Assembly (NCBI GenBank): GCA_037893245.1
Contig: JBAIAA010000697.1
Coordinates: 1,157,484-1,221,483, forward strand
Direction of reading: 5' to 3'
Length of the DNA: 64,000 nt
Origin: Crossaster papposus
Taxonomy: Eukaryota > Echinodermata > Asteroidea > Velatida > Solasteridae
In this document: in pieces, positions 21,549-34,041 of the stretch
How positions within the stretch are numbered: the first letter of the stretch is position 1
Layout: the number at the start of each line of letters is the position of its first letter
The notes under the pieces: generated by a model
The model's input: only the letters and a program-made list of their open reading frames with translations
What the model was told of the DNA's origin: nothing
Databases searched by the model: none
Translations under genes and position numbers: made by a program

Positions 21549-21732
21549 CTGGAAGTCTCCCCTGGTGTACAATTGCTGATATCGTGCCTCGACACCAATC
21601 TTCTTGACTATTTCTTCTTTTAGGAATGAGACTGTCGTCTCGGGATGAAGTTGGAAACAAAGTGTCTTTGGTGTATGTGATAGAGGAGTCTTGACAAATA
21701 CCTGCAGTATCTGCTTTACGTCTTTGGTATCA
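21549..21732 (-). CDS. NLR gene 1: UBL 1, first half
   Basis: Lies between ATTTTCACAG and GACTTCCAG/GTAGGT. The product (QILQVFVKTPLSHTPKTLCF, LHPETTVSFLKEEIVKKIGV, RYQQLYTRGDF) matches the first half of a ubiquitin fold and is clearly paralogous to the exon at 19650-19839. It enters in phase 2 and leaves in phase 0. UBL modules in other proteins bind proteasome subunits, E3 ligases or kinases; which applies here cannot be read from sequence. Confidence 0.75.
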
Positions 21733-21921
21733 CTGTGAAAATGAGGGACAATCATGTGTAGTTTTAGAAACGCATTATTCTACAATTATAGAAGAGTTAA
21801 TTTTGATTAGGTTCTCAAAGTAACGTCCACTATAGCTGCCACATTAATATGGGTGTCATGAAAGTGTCAAAGATTGAAAACATTCTTCGAAATTGAGTTA
21901 CAATAACTGATTTTGTTTTAC

Positions 21922-22200
21922 CTTCGACTTTCAGGCTTGCAACTCGATTGTCTTCGAATCCATCGTTTCGATGGTTGTCTCTCTGCACAGCTATCATCAT
22001 AAGTCAATTTCCTGTAATGCAGTACAGACAGGAAAGCCTGTTTCTTGCTTGGTTTGACTTTAGTCTTCCTGTTGATGAGTTTGGTGTTGGAGTGGTCGTA
22101 CACGACGGCTGTTGCCTTAATGTAGGCATCTAACTGCTGGACGGTCTTTTGCGGCATCTTGGTAGTAATCAGGTCCAAGTACTGCAGTACACCGAGGAGC
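21922..22200 (-). CDS. NLR gene 1: first recognised exon (basic linker)
   Basis: Encodes about 93 residues (LLGVLQYLDLITTKMPQ ... YIKATAVVYD ... CAERQPSKRWIRRQSSC) that I do not recognise. The second half is basic. A TTCGTTCAG acceptor at 22201 suggests an earlier exon, but ATG at 22157 in good context (CCAAGATGC) could also be the start. The donor is CGAAG/GTAAAAC in phase 2, which fits UBL 1. Confidence 0.55.
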
Positions 22201-22904
22201 CTGAACGAATTAATTAAGATAATGTGCCATTTCTTTGCGAAGCATAAGACAGTACCATCTATAAAGTGTGTGGTAAAAATGACCAAGCATCAACATTCTC
22301 TGCTAGTGGCCTAATGGTGAAATGTGTGTTTATATTCGCTTTGAGTAACCGTAACATTTTAGGTTATACTTTACGGACAGATCATAAACTCATAGGTCGC
22401 TCGCAGTGTATTATCATGACAGAGTTGCACGTGCATTTCAACAATTAATCCCAATACCATCTGGTTTTCTCTAGACATTATATTCTTAATGAGACCAATG
22501 AAAAAGCTATTTCGATGCATGATTTATTTGTTGATTTAATTGTCGGTTTTTATTGTAATTTGTGATCTAGCTATTTCATGATAAATATTGACAGCCCAAC
22601 GCTATAGGTATATACTGTATACATGTAAATTCATCACAAAAAGTATCGAGACACTAAAATATGAGCCAATAATTAACGGCCCGAAAGGGTACAGATGAAT
22701 CGAAGTAAATAACCCAGTGCATAATTTTGTTTGACACCTCGATTGTTGAGATACGATGGAGCGGAGTTATTGTTATTTCAATGGTCGTAGATCCAGTTTC
22801 AAAACTGACAATCATCCCTATAGAAGCAGGTTTGCATTGATCATGTTGATTTTAAATGATCAACCAATAAGATAATCTCTACATTTAAATTCAAAAGAAA
22901 CGGC
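22201..22904. other. Upstream flank of NLR gene 1
   Basis: No promoter or further exon could be identified. Confidence 0.35.
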
Positions 22905-23450
22905 GGGCATATGGCACCTTCTGTAAAGAATCGTCGGCAATACTTTTTTTGTTTCAACCCCAGGTTTTCAATACATTTTTGTTGAAGGGTTGTACGCATT
23001 GCAAATCACGACTAAATGTAACTGATGACAGATGTTCTACCTAAAATATGAGAAAAACAACAACACGTAATTAGCAACACGTACTGTGTGTTTTAAGTGC
23101 AATGGTGGGTCACGATAAATCAAGTATCGAAATAGAGTACGGGAAATTGGCTTAGTCGCGGTGGTAACGTGTGTACGACTAAAATGATTTCAACATAATA
23201 TCGACCCTCGATACTAATTAGCCGAAATCTAAGCTAGAATCGATTCTCCGCAAAGCGCAACTATAATGAGTTCAAGCCTTTCGATTCCAGTACATTGTTC
23301 GATGAAAATATTGTTGCCTCTATCAACCCCTGTTTGTACGGATCGCCGTCACAAAATAGACAAACGTATACTACACCAAACCAGACGTGTTTGTGTGCAC
23401 TCGGCCATCTCTACCACGGTACACGCGTGTAAAATACGCACCCTATAGTT
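22905..23450. repeat. Dispersed repeat, paralogue of 43495-44110
   Basis: Shares long stretches with 43495-44110 (for example GTAACTGATGACAGATGTTC and GCTAGAATCGATTCTCC). This copy is the empty site for the MITE at 43673-43914. Its second half is related to the R family listed below. Confidence 0.8.
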
Positions 23451-23656
23451 CGTGAATTGCCATTACGACCGAGGATCCCCTATTGTGTTTTCCTTTATTC
23501 CTTTACTGAAACCTAACCCCATTGCTTAGCGCTTATCCTGGCGATCAAGGACAAAGAAACCGTCCTTCGAGGATCTTTTGTTCCATTTGTTTTCTTTTGT
23601 GTTTCGATCCTCGATCGCAAAAGGAAACAAGCACAACTATACACGCGCGTATATGA

Positions 23657-23714
23657 TTTTTTTTTTTTATTATTTTAATTTTTTTTTTTTTTTTTGGGGG
23701 GGGGGGGGGGGGGG
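23657..23714. repeat. Poly-T tract joined to 19 G
   Basis: A T-rich run is followed without a break by 19 G (23696-23714). Similar T-to-G junctions occur at 60978-61018 and 62896-62930. Confidence 0.9.
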
Positions 23715-24224
23715 TGGTGATTCTCAGGGTCTCACCCAAATCCAGGGTACAGTTAAACTCAACAAAATTGTGAGATAACTACAGAGTACAATTCAGCTGA
23801 AGAGTGCTTTATTGAGACATTAAATAATTTATGACAAAATAGCTCTGCAGGGTCTTGTGAATTTTTGAACTTCAATACATCAAAATGCAGCACGTATGAT
23901 GAGAATAACACTTGTACACACCATAAAGGGCACCATAAAATACATAAAATACTCATTACTTAACAGTTGGGTTGAGTCGTGGATTATAGGTATTCGGCGA
24001 TATTTTGGAATCCGTCATCTTTTAAGAAGTTTCAGCATAAAAAATGATTACAAAATTGTTCAAAAGTGTCCCAAAAAACGAAATTTAGAAATATCTTTTA
24101 CAATTTACAAATGAGTAAAAGTGTCAATTAAACGCTCAGATTGCACCACAGAGCATCTATAAACTCAAAGATCCAGGGGCCCTTAAGCGGGCCCCCGACC
24201 CCACGCCGTAATGGCTTCGATAAA

Positions 24225-27110
24225 GACATGTACACGTGTGCAGTGTCATATGAACTTTGGACTCCTATAAAATACAGAGTGCCTTATCGTTTTATTGGTT
24301 GAACGTTTACAACGCATGCGCAATACCTTTTACCGAGTCGGTACTTATGGTAACACATTCACAACGCATTCGCCACAGCTGCATCATAACGTATTTTCGA
24401 AACCTTTGCTTCGTCTTCGGCTTCGCCTCCGAATTCCGAAATCACTGAAAGCAAATACATACAATTAAATAAAGGTTTAACTTGTGGGTTCATATCAATC
24501 GATTGAATGTTTCTGGAACACAACAGGCATCAGGCTGTCCGAAATGCCGTCTAGAGCTACAGCTACAGCTACAACGTCACAAAAATGTAGCCGTAAAAAA
24601 AGTTGTCTAGCTCCGGCAAAACAAAGTGGCGGCAGCACTAACGTACATTTTGTAGCAAATTTTGAATAATTTGTAATGATGGTGCATCAAATTGCAACTA
24701 ACAAACCGATAAAGACGTCAATATCATCAGGTATTTTGACCGGCAGTAAACAAACATTGCGTAGCATCGAGCAGACAATAGTTGTTGCAAATTTGCAAAG
24801 CTATTTTTTTTAAAGTGCAATGTGGTCTGGACTTTACCCTAATAAATCAAGTATTGAAATAGAGTACAGGAAATTGGCTAATAGTCGCGGTGGTAACGTG
24901 TGTACGACCAAAATGATTTAACCAAAAATACCCTCGATACTTGCTCAGCCTAAATCTACGCTAGAATCGATTCTCCACGTACAGAGCGCAACTATAATGA
25001 GCTCCAGCTTTTTCGATTCCAGTATATTGTTCGATGGATTAGTGTTGCCTCTATCAACCCCGTGATCGCCGTCACAAAATAAACAAACGTACATTACACC
25101 AAACCAGACGTGTTTGTGTGCACGTATGACGCAGCACTTAATTCCAATGGGAACAACAGTTCCAATGGCTATAGGCGTGGCAAGTAACATTTAGTATCAC
25201 CAAAACCTACAAGAATGCGTTTGTCTTACAATAATTATGAACCCAATCTCACCTTTATCTCAACCTCCGTATCGGCAATAGATATCGAGTCTTGTATGTC
25301 ACGAGTGTGCATTAAAACAATGCAAAGATTAATTGGTAGAAATAGCCTATGCCGCCGCTTTCGAACCAAAATTTAAGCTATCGGCTGCGCTGAGACCACG
25401 TTATCAGATCAAAATGTTGTACCTTAGCACTTGGATAGACATGATCAAGTCGCCTTTGCGTTCAGCAAGCTTGCCTTGTTTTGGCGGGAAGCTATAGGAA
25501 AATGTTGGCAGATCTGTGCGGCCGTATGAGCCTGTATCAAATTATGCCAATAATTATCACTCTCGGGCTTTAGTTAGAAATCTGAAACTATTTGGTCGCT
25601 TGTAATCTGATACTAGATGACGTCATCGTGACGTCAATAACATAATATGTTTAAAATCGCAATCTTTGAATATCATATTTTTTCTCAAAGTTTAAAGCAT
25701 TCACAGAGCTAAAACTTTGACTGGTTAGTTGTTAAGTACAATTCCTTAGAATTTGAGAACTTCTGCTGTCACGGTTTTATACGATAAAAATGCACAACTG
25801 ACCAATGGTAGACTATAACCAACATATGGAATATACAACATTTGCAAACATCATACAAATAAACTACTAAATGACCACAAAACACTTTACTCTGAACTGT
25901 TAGGTAATGGCAGTCTGAAGCATCCTGTAAAATCATGGCTCCTGGTGAGCTGACATTTTCAAGTAGAGTTGTATTTTTGTAATAATTTCCAACGCTGGTC
26001 GGCAAATGATTTTCTGAGCATCTACGAACCCAAACTGTGCACAGAAGTCAGTGTATATTAATGCTACAACATGGCCGGTATAAAGACATGTACACTTTTC
26101 CAGTGTCATATGAACTTTGGACTCCTATAAAATACAGTGCCTTATCGTTTTATTGGTTGAACGTTCACAATGCATGCGCTATACGTTTTACCGAATCGGT
26201 ATTTATGGTCAAAAATTCACAATGCATTCGCCCCAGCTGCATCATAACGTATTTTCGAAACCTTTGCTTCGTCTTCGGCTTCGCCTCCGAATTCCGAATC
26301 ACTGAGAAGCAAATAAAATAAAATGAAATAAAAGTCGAACTTGTGGGTTCATATCAATCTATTGAATGTGTCTTAAGCACAGTAGGCATCAGGCTGTCCG
26401 AAATGCGATACCCTGCACGATTTGGGGGGAAGAATTTGCCCATATGTGTTGAGTAGTACAACAAGCCCTACACCTACTATTTCAATTACTCGAACCGTAT
26501 TACCGACATCTTACAAGGGAATAAAATCGCTACTCCATAGACCAGTGTACAAAACAATGATACCCAACTCTTACAAGAGAATAAAATCAAATCACTATTC
26601 TGTAGAACCGTATACAAACTTTAAAGTTCCGTTTAGATGGAAAATGAATTTCCTACTCACTACTCCATAGACCCGTGTACAAAAAATCACTATACAAATC
26701 CTACACGATAATAAAATCACTACTCCATAGAACCGTGTACAAACTAAAAAGTTATTTTTCGAGGGAAAATGAAATTCCTACTCACTACTCCATAGACCCG
26801 TGCACAACAATTCACTACACAAATCCTACACGGGAATGAAATCACTACTCCATAGAACCGTGTTCAAATTAAACAGTAATTTTTCGAGGGAAAATGAAAT
26901 TTCTACTCACTACTCCATAGACCCGTGCACAAAAAATCACTACAGAACTCCTATACGGGAATACAATCACTACTCCATAAAACCGTGTACAAACTAAAGA
27001 GTTACTTTTTTGAGGAAAAATAAAATGGATACAGTCCCCAGTTAATTGTATACAGTCCCTAGTTTTTCGTATACACGACTTTTATACCTTTTTCTATAAG
27101 ATCCTATTAG
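24225..27110. repeat. R-family repeat, copy 1 (longest)
   Basis: Non-coding repeat with these landmarks in order: GATGGTGCATC (24680), GCTAGAATCGATTCTCCACG (24960), AATGCGTTTGTCTTACAATA (25212), paired CRE-like sites TGACGTCATCGTGACGTCA (25618), GGTAATGGCAGTCTGAAGC (25903), and CTTCGGCTTCGCCTCCGAAT (26272). The same order recurs at 54290-59830. A second copy of the last block at 24250-24460 shows that the unit is partly tandem. The widespread, ordered copies suggest an amplified non-autonomous element or satellite-like unit; I see no clear termini. Confidence 0.8.
26480..27005. repeat. ~125-bp tandem repeat inside R copy 1
   Basis: Three to four units containing CTACTCACTACTCCATAGAC and AAATCACTACTCCATAGAAC. 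The matching place in R copy 4 (56665-56935) has about two units, so unit number differs between copies. Confidence 0.85.
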
Positions 27111-27434
27111 GCCGCAGGGTGGTCTCACAAATTCGTTGATTTTGTGACCCCCCCCCCCCCCCCCCCCAAGAAGCTATTACATTTTTGGCTTAAAATTCGT
27201 GTAAATTCCGTCTTTCATCACCCTAAAACTCGCCAAGCCTAAAATATTCGCATTATCAAGTAATAGTTAATTTGAGTTGGAAAAATACTCAAGAAATAAA
27301 GCCATGATTTTCCCGAACCATGTAAAGATAAATCGATGACTTTTACTGCTAACCAATCACAACGAGTTTCTCATGCAACGTTGACCAATGTCACGACTTG
27401 TTTCAGCGGAGTCGGTGCGATCACGTTGTGCAAG
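27111..27434. other. Spacer with a 20-C run
   Basis: Twenty C residues at 27148-27167. Otherwise nothing before the candidate exon at 27435. Confidence 0.5.
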
Positions 27435-27527
27435 ATGGCGTCTTTATCGGACGCTAATTTAGCTGAAGATGAAGGCGACGAAAGTCCTTTGTATTGCTGT
27501 ATGCACACAACTTATGCCAAATCTAAA
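27435..27527 (+). CDS. Candidate first coding exon, unknown protein
   Basis: ATG in strong context (CAAGATGGCG) opens 31 codons beginning MASLSDANLAEDEGDESPLY, with an acidic start, and ends at a weak donor (CTAAA/GTACATG). The frame stops 33 bp later if not spliced. Not recognised. Foldback FB-B lies immediately downstream and would be intronic if the exon at 28891 belongs to the same gene. The phases do not clearly match, so this remains speculative. Confidence 0.22.
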
Positions 27528-27562
27528 GTACATGTACTACAATTCAGCGTGAAGAGCTAGTA

Positions 27563-28805
27563 GTCCAGGAAAAATAGGTTTTGACCTCAAACAAATTGCA
27601 ACAAATTGTTTTTCACCACAGTGCACTTCTATAAGGTCCCTAGAATTACATACTAAAAGTCGACAAAAATCCAAGTGGTGGAAATATGACTAATTTGCAT
27701 AAATCGTTAATCCCTGCCGCGTAATATATTTATTCCCATATTTGGGTATATATATATATTTTTAATTTTTTGAAAAGTTTATTTTGGTGATTCTACTTAC
27801 ATATCCTTACATCAATAACATTTGCTAAATCATATAAGTGACTGAATAATTATGGGAACATAGTAAATATCAAAAATGACAACTTCGTGACCCTATAAAT
27901 GTGCGCACATTACACTGTCTCCAGATATCATCATGTAGTCAGTATTGGTGAGCTTCAAATTCACCAAGTTGCTTACTGGCACAGTTATCATATTAAAACC
28001 TTATGAAAAATCATAGGAACAATGATAACATTGTGATATTTAGCCCAGCAAACAAAAACTGGAGGAAAATGGTGTGTCCATAAATTGGGCGAAAAAGTAG
28101 TTAAGGGGTTGCCTAACATGGGAGACGTGAACAAGTTCAAAGAAATCTCCAAAATACATTTTAACGTAGATAGGATTATTGTAAGCAACAACAATCTTTA
28201 ATTTGGGAGGTTTCCTTGAACTTGTTCAAGTCTCTCACCTTAGGCAACCCTTCACCTACTTGTTAGCCCAATTTAGGGACACACCATTTTCTCCCAGTTT
28301 TTGTTTGCTGGGCTATATATCACAATGTTAACATTGTTTATGTGATTTTCCATAAGGTTTTAATAGGATAACTGTGCCAGTAAGCAACTTGGTGAATTTG
28401 AAGCACGTCAATACTGACTACTTAATGATATCTGGAGACAGTGTAATGTGCGCACATTTATAGGGTCACGAAGTTGTCATTTTTGATATTTACTATGTTC
28501 CCATAATTATTCAGTCACTTATATGATTTAGAAAATGTTATTGATGTAAGGATATGTAAGTAGAATCACCAAAATAAACTTTTCAAAAAATAAAATATAT
28601 ATATATATACCCAAATATGGGAATAAATATATTACGCGGCAGGGATTAACGATTTATGCAAATTAGTCATATTTCCACCACTTGGATTGTTGTCGACTTT
28701 TAGTATGTAATTCTAGGGACCTTATAGAAGTGCACTGTGGTCAAAAACAATTTGTTGCAATTTGTTTGAGGTCAACAAAACAAAATTATGTATTTTGCCT
28801 GGACT
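27563..28805. mobile_element. Foldback FB-B (GTCCAGG termini, TA flanks)
   Basis: A 1.24-kb palindrome with ends GTCCAGG / CCTGGAC, flanked by TA. The arms meet near 28195-28205. Its interior matches FB-A over most of its length (CCCATATTTGGGTATAT; CCAGATATCATCA). It is non-coding. Confidence 0.9.
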
Positions 28806-28890
28806 ATAGGCTAAATTCTGAGAGTGTTGTACGCGATGGCAAAGCTTTAAATTGCCCCAAACAGCCACTACGTTGTCGTTCTTGATATAG

Positions 28891-29016
28891 ACCACGTATG
28901 AGGGTATTCGGCATCGGCAAGCCGGGTAGTATTAGAGGCCAAATCGTGCCTCTTGGAAGTGAAAACCCCATTGCTCTTTCAAGTGCTTTCCAGGACCGTG
29001 GACGTACCCAAAGAAG
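28891..29016 (+). CDS. Candidate internal exon, unknown protein
   Basis: After GATATAG, an open stretch from ATG at 28898 (MRVFGIGKPGSIRGQIVPLG, then SENPIALSSAFQDRGRTQR) ends at a consensus donor AAAGAAG/GTAAGATT. A possible next exon starts at 29505 after ATTATTCTGTAG and reads 15 further codons to a stop at 29548-29550, in matching phase. I know no homologue. It may be a small gene or chance. Confidence 0.25.
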
Positions 29017-29504
29017 GTAAGATTTTGTATATTGTGGCTAGGACAGCCATGGAGGAATAGGAGAACATTGCAAATATTCGGTTAATTTATTGTTAATAAT
29101 AATGTTATGTTACAGGCCTATTGTTGTAAGGTTCAATTTCAAGTCAGTGGCCATTTTTTTTAATTTGTATTTATTCTATGCAAAGCGGGGACTGATGCTG
29201 GGTTCTTAACCCCTGTGTACAACACAAGTGTCCCTTACTAAATAGTGTCTTTTTTCTATGGGGAAAGAACTCCGTATTTGGCCACCGCATTTTATTTCAT
29301 AAATTAAAACTCCCAAAAAGTTGTTTAAAAGGCTAAAAAAATAAATGTCACCACTTTTTCAAGCCTTTTTAGGAATTTATTATTTATTGTTCATAAAATG
29401 TGGTGGTGGCCGAGTATGAAACTAATTCCAGTTCTTGGTGTTTTACTGTTACGTTGAGCATTGGGCTAAGTTTGTACTAACAGTTTTAAATTATTATTCT
29501 GTAG
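29017..29504. other. Possible intron, otherwise nothing seen
   Basis: AT-rich. A pair of inverted segments around 29270-29410 (CGTATTTGGCCACC versus GGTGGCCGAGTATG) could form a ~150-bp hairpin. Confidence 0.4.
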
Positions 29505-29550
29505 GAGACACAGCGACAATCCGAGGGATCATCTCTACCACTTCTGGTAG

Positions 29551-31260
29551 AGATGATCACGAGTCACGAGTGGGCATCGAAACGATGCAAAGACCACATA
29601 TGGCGCTGGTTTCCAACCTAAGTGCCAGCTATCGGCTGAGATCACGCCATCTACTAAAAATGGTATTCCTTTGTATAACATGTTGTACCTTTGTACTTCC
29701 CGATTAACATGTTCAAGTGGCCCGTACGTTTGGTAAGCTTGCCTTGTTTTGGCGGGAAGCTGATAAGAAAATGTTGACATTCGAGAATGGCAGATCTGTG
29801 TGGCCGTATGCGCCTGTATCAATAATTAATGCCAATCAATAATCATCACTCTCGGGCTAGGCTTAGGCTAGAAATCTTAACAATATTTGGTTGCTTGTGA
29901 TCGGATGCTTGATGACGTCATCGTGACGTCGTAAACTTATTAACAGGTTCAAAATCGTAATCTTTGAACATTATTTTCTCAGAGTTTAAAGCATTCACAG
30001 AAATAAAACTTTGTCCGGTTAGTTGTCAAGAACAAATCTTTAGACTTCTGCTGTTTTATACGATAAAAATGCACCACTGACAAATGGTAGACTATAACCT
30101 GAAAGGAAATATGCAACATTTGCAAACATCTAACAAAATAAATTACTAAATTGTCACAAAACACGTTTCTCGAAAAAAATACCCTCGATACTGATCAGCC
30201 TAAATCTACGCTAGAATCGATTCTCCACGTACAGAGCGCAACTATAATGAGCTCCAGCTTTTCGATTCCAGTACATTGTTCGAAGAATTAGTGTTGACTC
30301 TATCAACCCCCGTGATCGCCGTCACAAAATAAACAAACGTACACGACACCAAACCAGACGTGTTTGTGTGCACGTATGGCGCAGCACTTAATTCCAATAG
30401 GAACAACAGTTCCAATGACAAGGCGTGGCAAGTAACATTTAGTATCACCAAAACCTACAAGAATGCGTTTGTCTTACAATAATTATGAACCCAATCTCAC
30501 CTTTATCTCAACCTCCGTATCGGCAATAGATATCGAGTCTTGTATGTCACGTGTTTGCATTAAAACAATGCAAAGACCAACTGGTAGAAATATGGCGCTG
30601 ATTTCCAACCTAAGTGAAAGCTATCGGCTGAGATCACGCCATCAGATCAAAATGGTATACCTTTGTATAACATTTTGTACCTTTGTACTTCCTGATAAAC
30701 ATGTTCAAGTCGCCCTTGCGTTTAGCAAGCTTGCCTTGTTTTGGCGGGAAGCTGATAAGAAAATGTTGACATTCGAGAATGGCAGATCTGTGTGGCCGTA
30801 TGCGCCTGTATCAATTAATGCCAATCAATAATCATCACTTTCCGACTTTGGTTGGAAATCTGAAACTATTTGGTCGCTGGTAATCTTATACTAGATGACG
30901 TCATCGTGACCTCAATAACATAATATGTTTAAAATCGAAATCTTTGAATATCATATTTCCTCAAAGTTTAAAGCATTCACAGAGCTAAAACGTTGACTGG
31001 TTAGTTGTTAAGTACAATTTTGTATGATTTAAAGAACTCCTGTTGACACGGTTTTATACGGTTGAATAAAAATTCACAACTGACAAATGGTAGACTATAA
31101 CCTTAAAGGGAATATGCAACATTTGCAAGCATCAAACAAAGTAAATTACTAAATGATTACAAAACACTTTACTCTGGACTGTTAGGTAATGGCAGTCTGA
31201 AGCATCCTGTAAAATCATGGCTCCTGGTAGAGTGGTATTTGTGTATCGATTTCCAACGCT
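29551..31260. repeat. R-family repeats, copies 2 and 3 (partial)
   Basis: Two consecutive partial units: 29560-30170 (CRE-like pair at 29912) and 30175-31260 (GCTAGAATCGATTCTCC at 30214, degenerate CRE pair at 30896, GGTAATGGCAGTCTGAAGC at 31184). The ORF-like stretch at 30463-30831 is part of the repeat and is altered in other copies. Confidence 0.8.
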
Positions 31261-31498
31261 GGTCGGCCGACCAGCGTTGAAGGAAAAAAACAACTTTTTC
31301 AAATACTGCTTCTACTTGTTCATTTCTAGTTATTCCACATTTTCTTTGCAATTGATTACACACCTGTGAAGATGTACAACTGATTCTCAGACCTTACAAT
31401 TCCCCCAACGTCTACAAATTGATCCGTTTCATCGTGGGGTCAGGGTACCTGACTACAAGAACATGATTAGTTTTTGTTGATTTTTGTCCAGCATCTAA

Positions 31499-32733
31499 CA
31501 TGGGCGGATCCAGGATTGTTTTAAAGGGGGGGTCCACCCAAGGTCTTAGGCAGGATTTTGTGAATTGGGTGTGTAAAAAAAAATGTGGGTGTGTAACAAT
31601 TTGAGTACATGTAACTGAGAAGCATGTATGCGAAGCGCACATCACGAGCGCGTAGCTCGAAGTCCCTGCGGCCGGGGTTCAGGGCCCGCTTAAGGGCCCT
31701 GAAATTTGTTGGTTTATTAGGTGCTCTCTGGCGCAATCTGAGGCCAATTTCTACCTATTTTTTGTTAATGTTGTGGCAATATGAAGCCTGATTTTTATAC
31801 CATTTTTTTTTTAAATCTAATATTTACCATTTTTATCTGGAATGATAAGTTGAAATAAATTTTGACCAGAGGAGTATATTATGGATACCGGTATTGGAAG
31901 TTTGGATTTAAAAATAGCGCACACTGACTCACACTACGTGTAAAATGAGGTAACGGTTAATTGGTCATAAACCTTAGGCATACTTAACATAGGCAGGATT
32001 TGGCTGGGAGCGACCGGCAGTGACTCCATTTAAAATAATAAACAAATTACAAGCCCTAATAGTTATTAAGTAAGTTTAATTTAAAGTTGTATGTTAAAAT
32101 AAAATGTTACAAGTTGTGTTTAATCTTTAAAAAACTACACGCCAAACGCCCGCTTGTGCTAGCGGGGTTTATTCCGACCGTCTCTACAAACGGTGGAAAA
32201 AGCGGCGTGTTTGTTCCAATTTAGTGTTTAGTAATTTACATAAATTTAGCTTAAATTTAGGTCACGTGACAAATATATAAACACTGTGGTTAGCGCCTAT
32301 TGCACTCGTTCTGCTGGGGCTACTCAACCGTCACTTCAAACGGTGAAATTCCAGTGTTTTTATTGGCAAGTCTGCCAAGTAAATGGGCCCAGTGGTGAGC
32401 CAAGCATGGCATTTGGGGCAAGCCTGCCCCGTTCAAGCTTATGAAAGCGTTAAAAAATTAAAATATGTAATTGCCTAAAATGCAATAAGAAGGAATAAAC
32501 AAACTAGCGGCTCGAAAAACTAAGCCAAAAAAGTCAAATCATAGTCTATATGGTTGTTATTTTGTGTGTGTGGTTTGAGAATAATACACGTATGTACGTG
32601 TGTACATGTATGTACGTTGCTTGTTAGGTGAAATAATTTTTTTTTTTTCTCGTTTTTTTCGTTTTTTTTTTTTTTTCACTCAAGAAAAAAGGGGGGTCCG
32701 GACCCCTTGGACCCCCCCCTGTATCCGCCCATG
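31499..32733. mobile_element. ~1.2-kb TIR element with ATGGGCGGAT termini
   Basis: The left end ATGGGCGGATCCAGG near 31500 is mirrored by CCTGTATCCGCCCAT ending at 32732, both followed inward by G- or C-rich runs. ATCTA flanks both sides at a distance of one or two bases (31493-31497; 32734-32738), a tentative target duplication. No transposase ORF. The termini resemble a TIR type common in metazoan DNA transposons, but I do not assign a superfamily. Confidence 0.7.
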
Positions 32734-32739
32734 ATCTAC

Positions 32740-33039
32740 GAACTCAAATCTTCCAAAGAAAGTCAGTGTAACAATATTTGCTATAACATACTCCCCGCCC
32801 CAATCCATCGATTTCTGAAAATTACACCAAGCAAAATGATGTATACATTCCATTTAAACTTTAGAAAATGCACATAGCACTAGGTTATATGGTCTGTTGA
32901 GTCTCTGTTTGGTTTTGTACGAAAACGGGAAGGTCAAGTTTGTTGTGGGGGCACCTAGGGGAACCGGGATTCTGTTGGGGCGGGGGGGGGGGGGGGGGAT
33001 ACCCCAGGCCATGCACCCCTGTCTACGCCACTGCGTTAG
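32740..33039. other. Spacer with a 17-G run
   Basis: G run at 32982-32998; nothing else recognised. Confidence 0.5.
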
Positions 33040-34041
33040 AAGGCTAAATTGTCACAGGTATTGATGAATAGTCCATATTTCACGTATGTATTCTATTTTG
33101 ATGAGCAAAGAAGATTTTTAACTTTTAAACTGAACGGTGAGATTAAATAAAGGAAAGGAAATGACAGAGAAACCGATGGAATAAACAGAACTTTAAAGAG
33201 ATACACATTTTGACAAGACATATTTATTTTGGTTTCTTTGAAATATCTTCGATAGGTTTTATGCTATCAACTCCAAGCGATCACATAGATAACTATAGTT
33301 TCACTTACGTCACCGTTTAAAAAAAGCATTTTAAATACCAGAAAATAAACGTCATTTGTGGTGTTAATATTACTCAACAGAGAGTGACCGACAAAGTTGT
33401 TAATATGCACTAGTCTCTGTGTTAAAACTGTAAAACTTCATACAAAAAGATATATAACTGTTGTATGCAAAACCGGCATTTAAACGCTCTAGATATTTAT
33501 GTTTGTACCTTTAGTGCGATAACACTATTACAAAAGGCTTAATTGAGAAAATTTAAGCCAGCCAATTTCTCCATTGTTGAGTGACTAATTGTACATGACA
33601 AACTACATTTTAAAAACTGTAGTCGTGAATATTTGAAAAGCATTTTAACCAGCAAATAACGTCATTGGTGATGTTATTATTACATGTACTTAGAGAGCAG
33701 CGATTAACACAAATGGAAATATCTGTTAATCATTATTTACTTTCAAATAAGTAGGATATTTCTTAATAATTCGGTAGAGTAAACAAATTCGATATCTGCA
33801 AATGGTGTACCCTCCCTTTAAGATAATTTAAACTACCATTTTCCCCATTGTTTTGTAATCAATGTTTCACAATAAACTGATCACCAAAATGGGATGGACC
33901 ATTTAAAACTGTATTCGTGATAATTTCTAAGATATTATGGTTTCATCGACAACAAAACCCATTGTTTTAAACGTCATTCAATTAAGTACGTACTATATCT
34001 TGTTCACCCATGTTGTTCTTCATTGGAAAAGTCATTCCTTT

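Noticed and set aside
30463..30831. 122-residue ORF
   Set aside because: Part of the dispersed R repeat; the frame is altered in the other copies.
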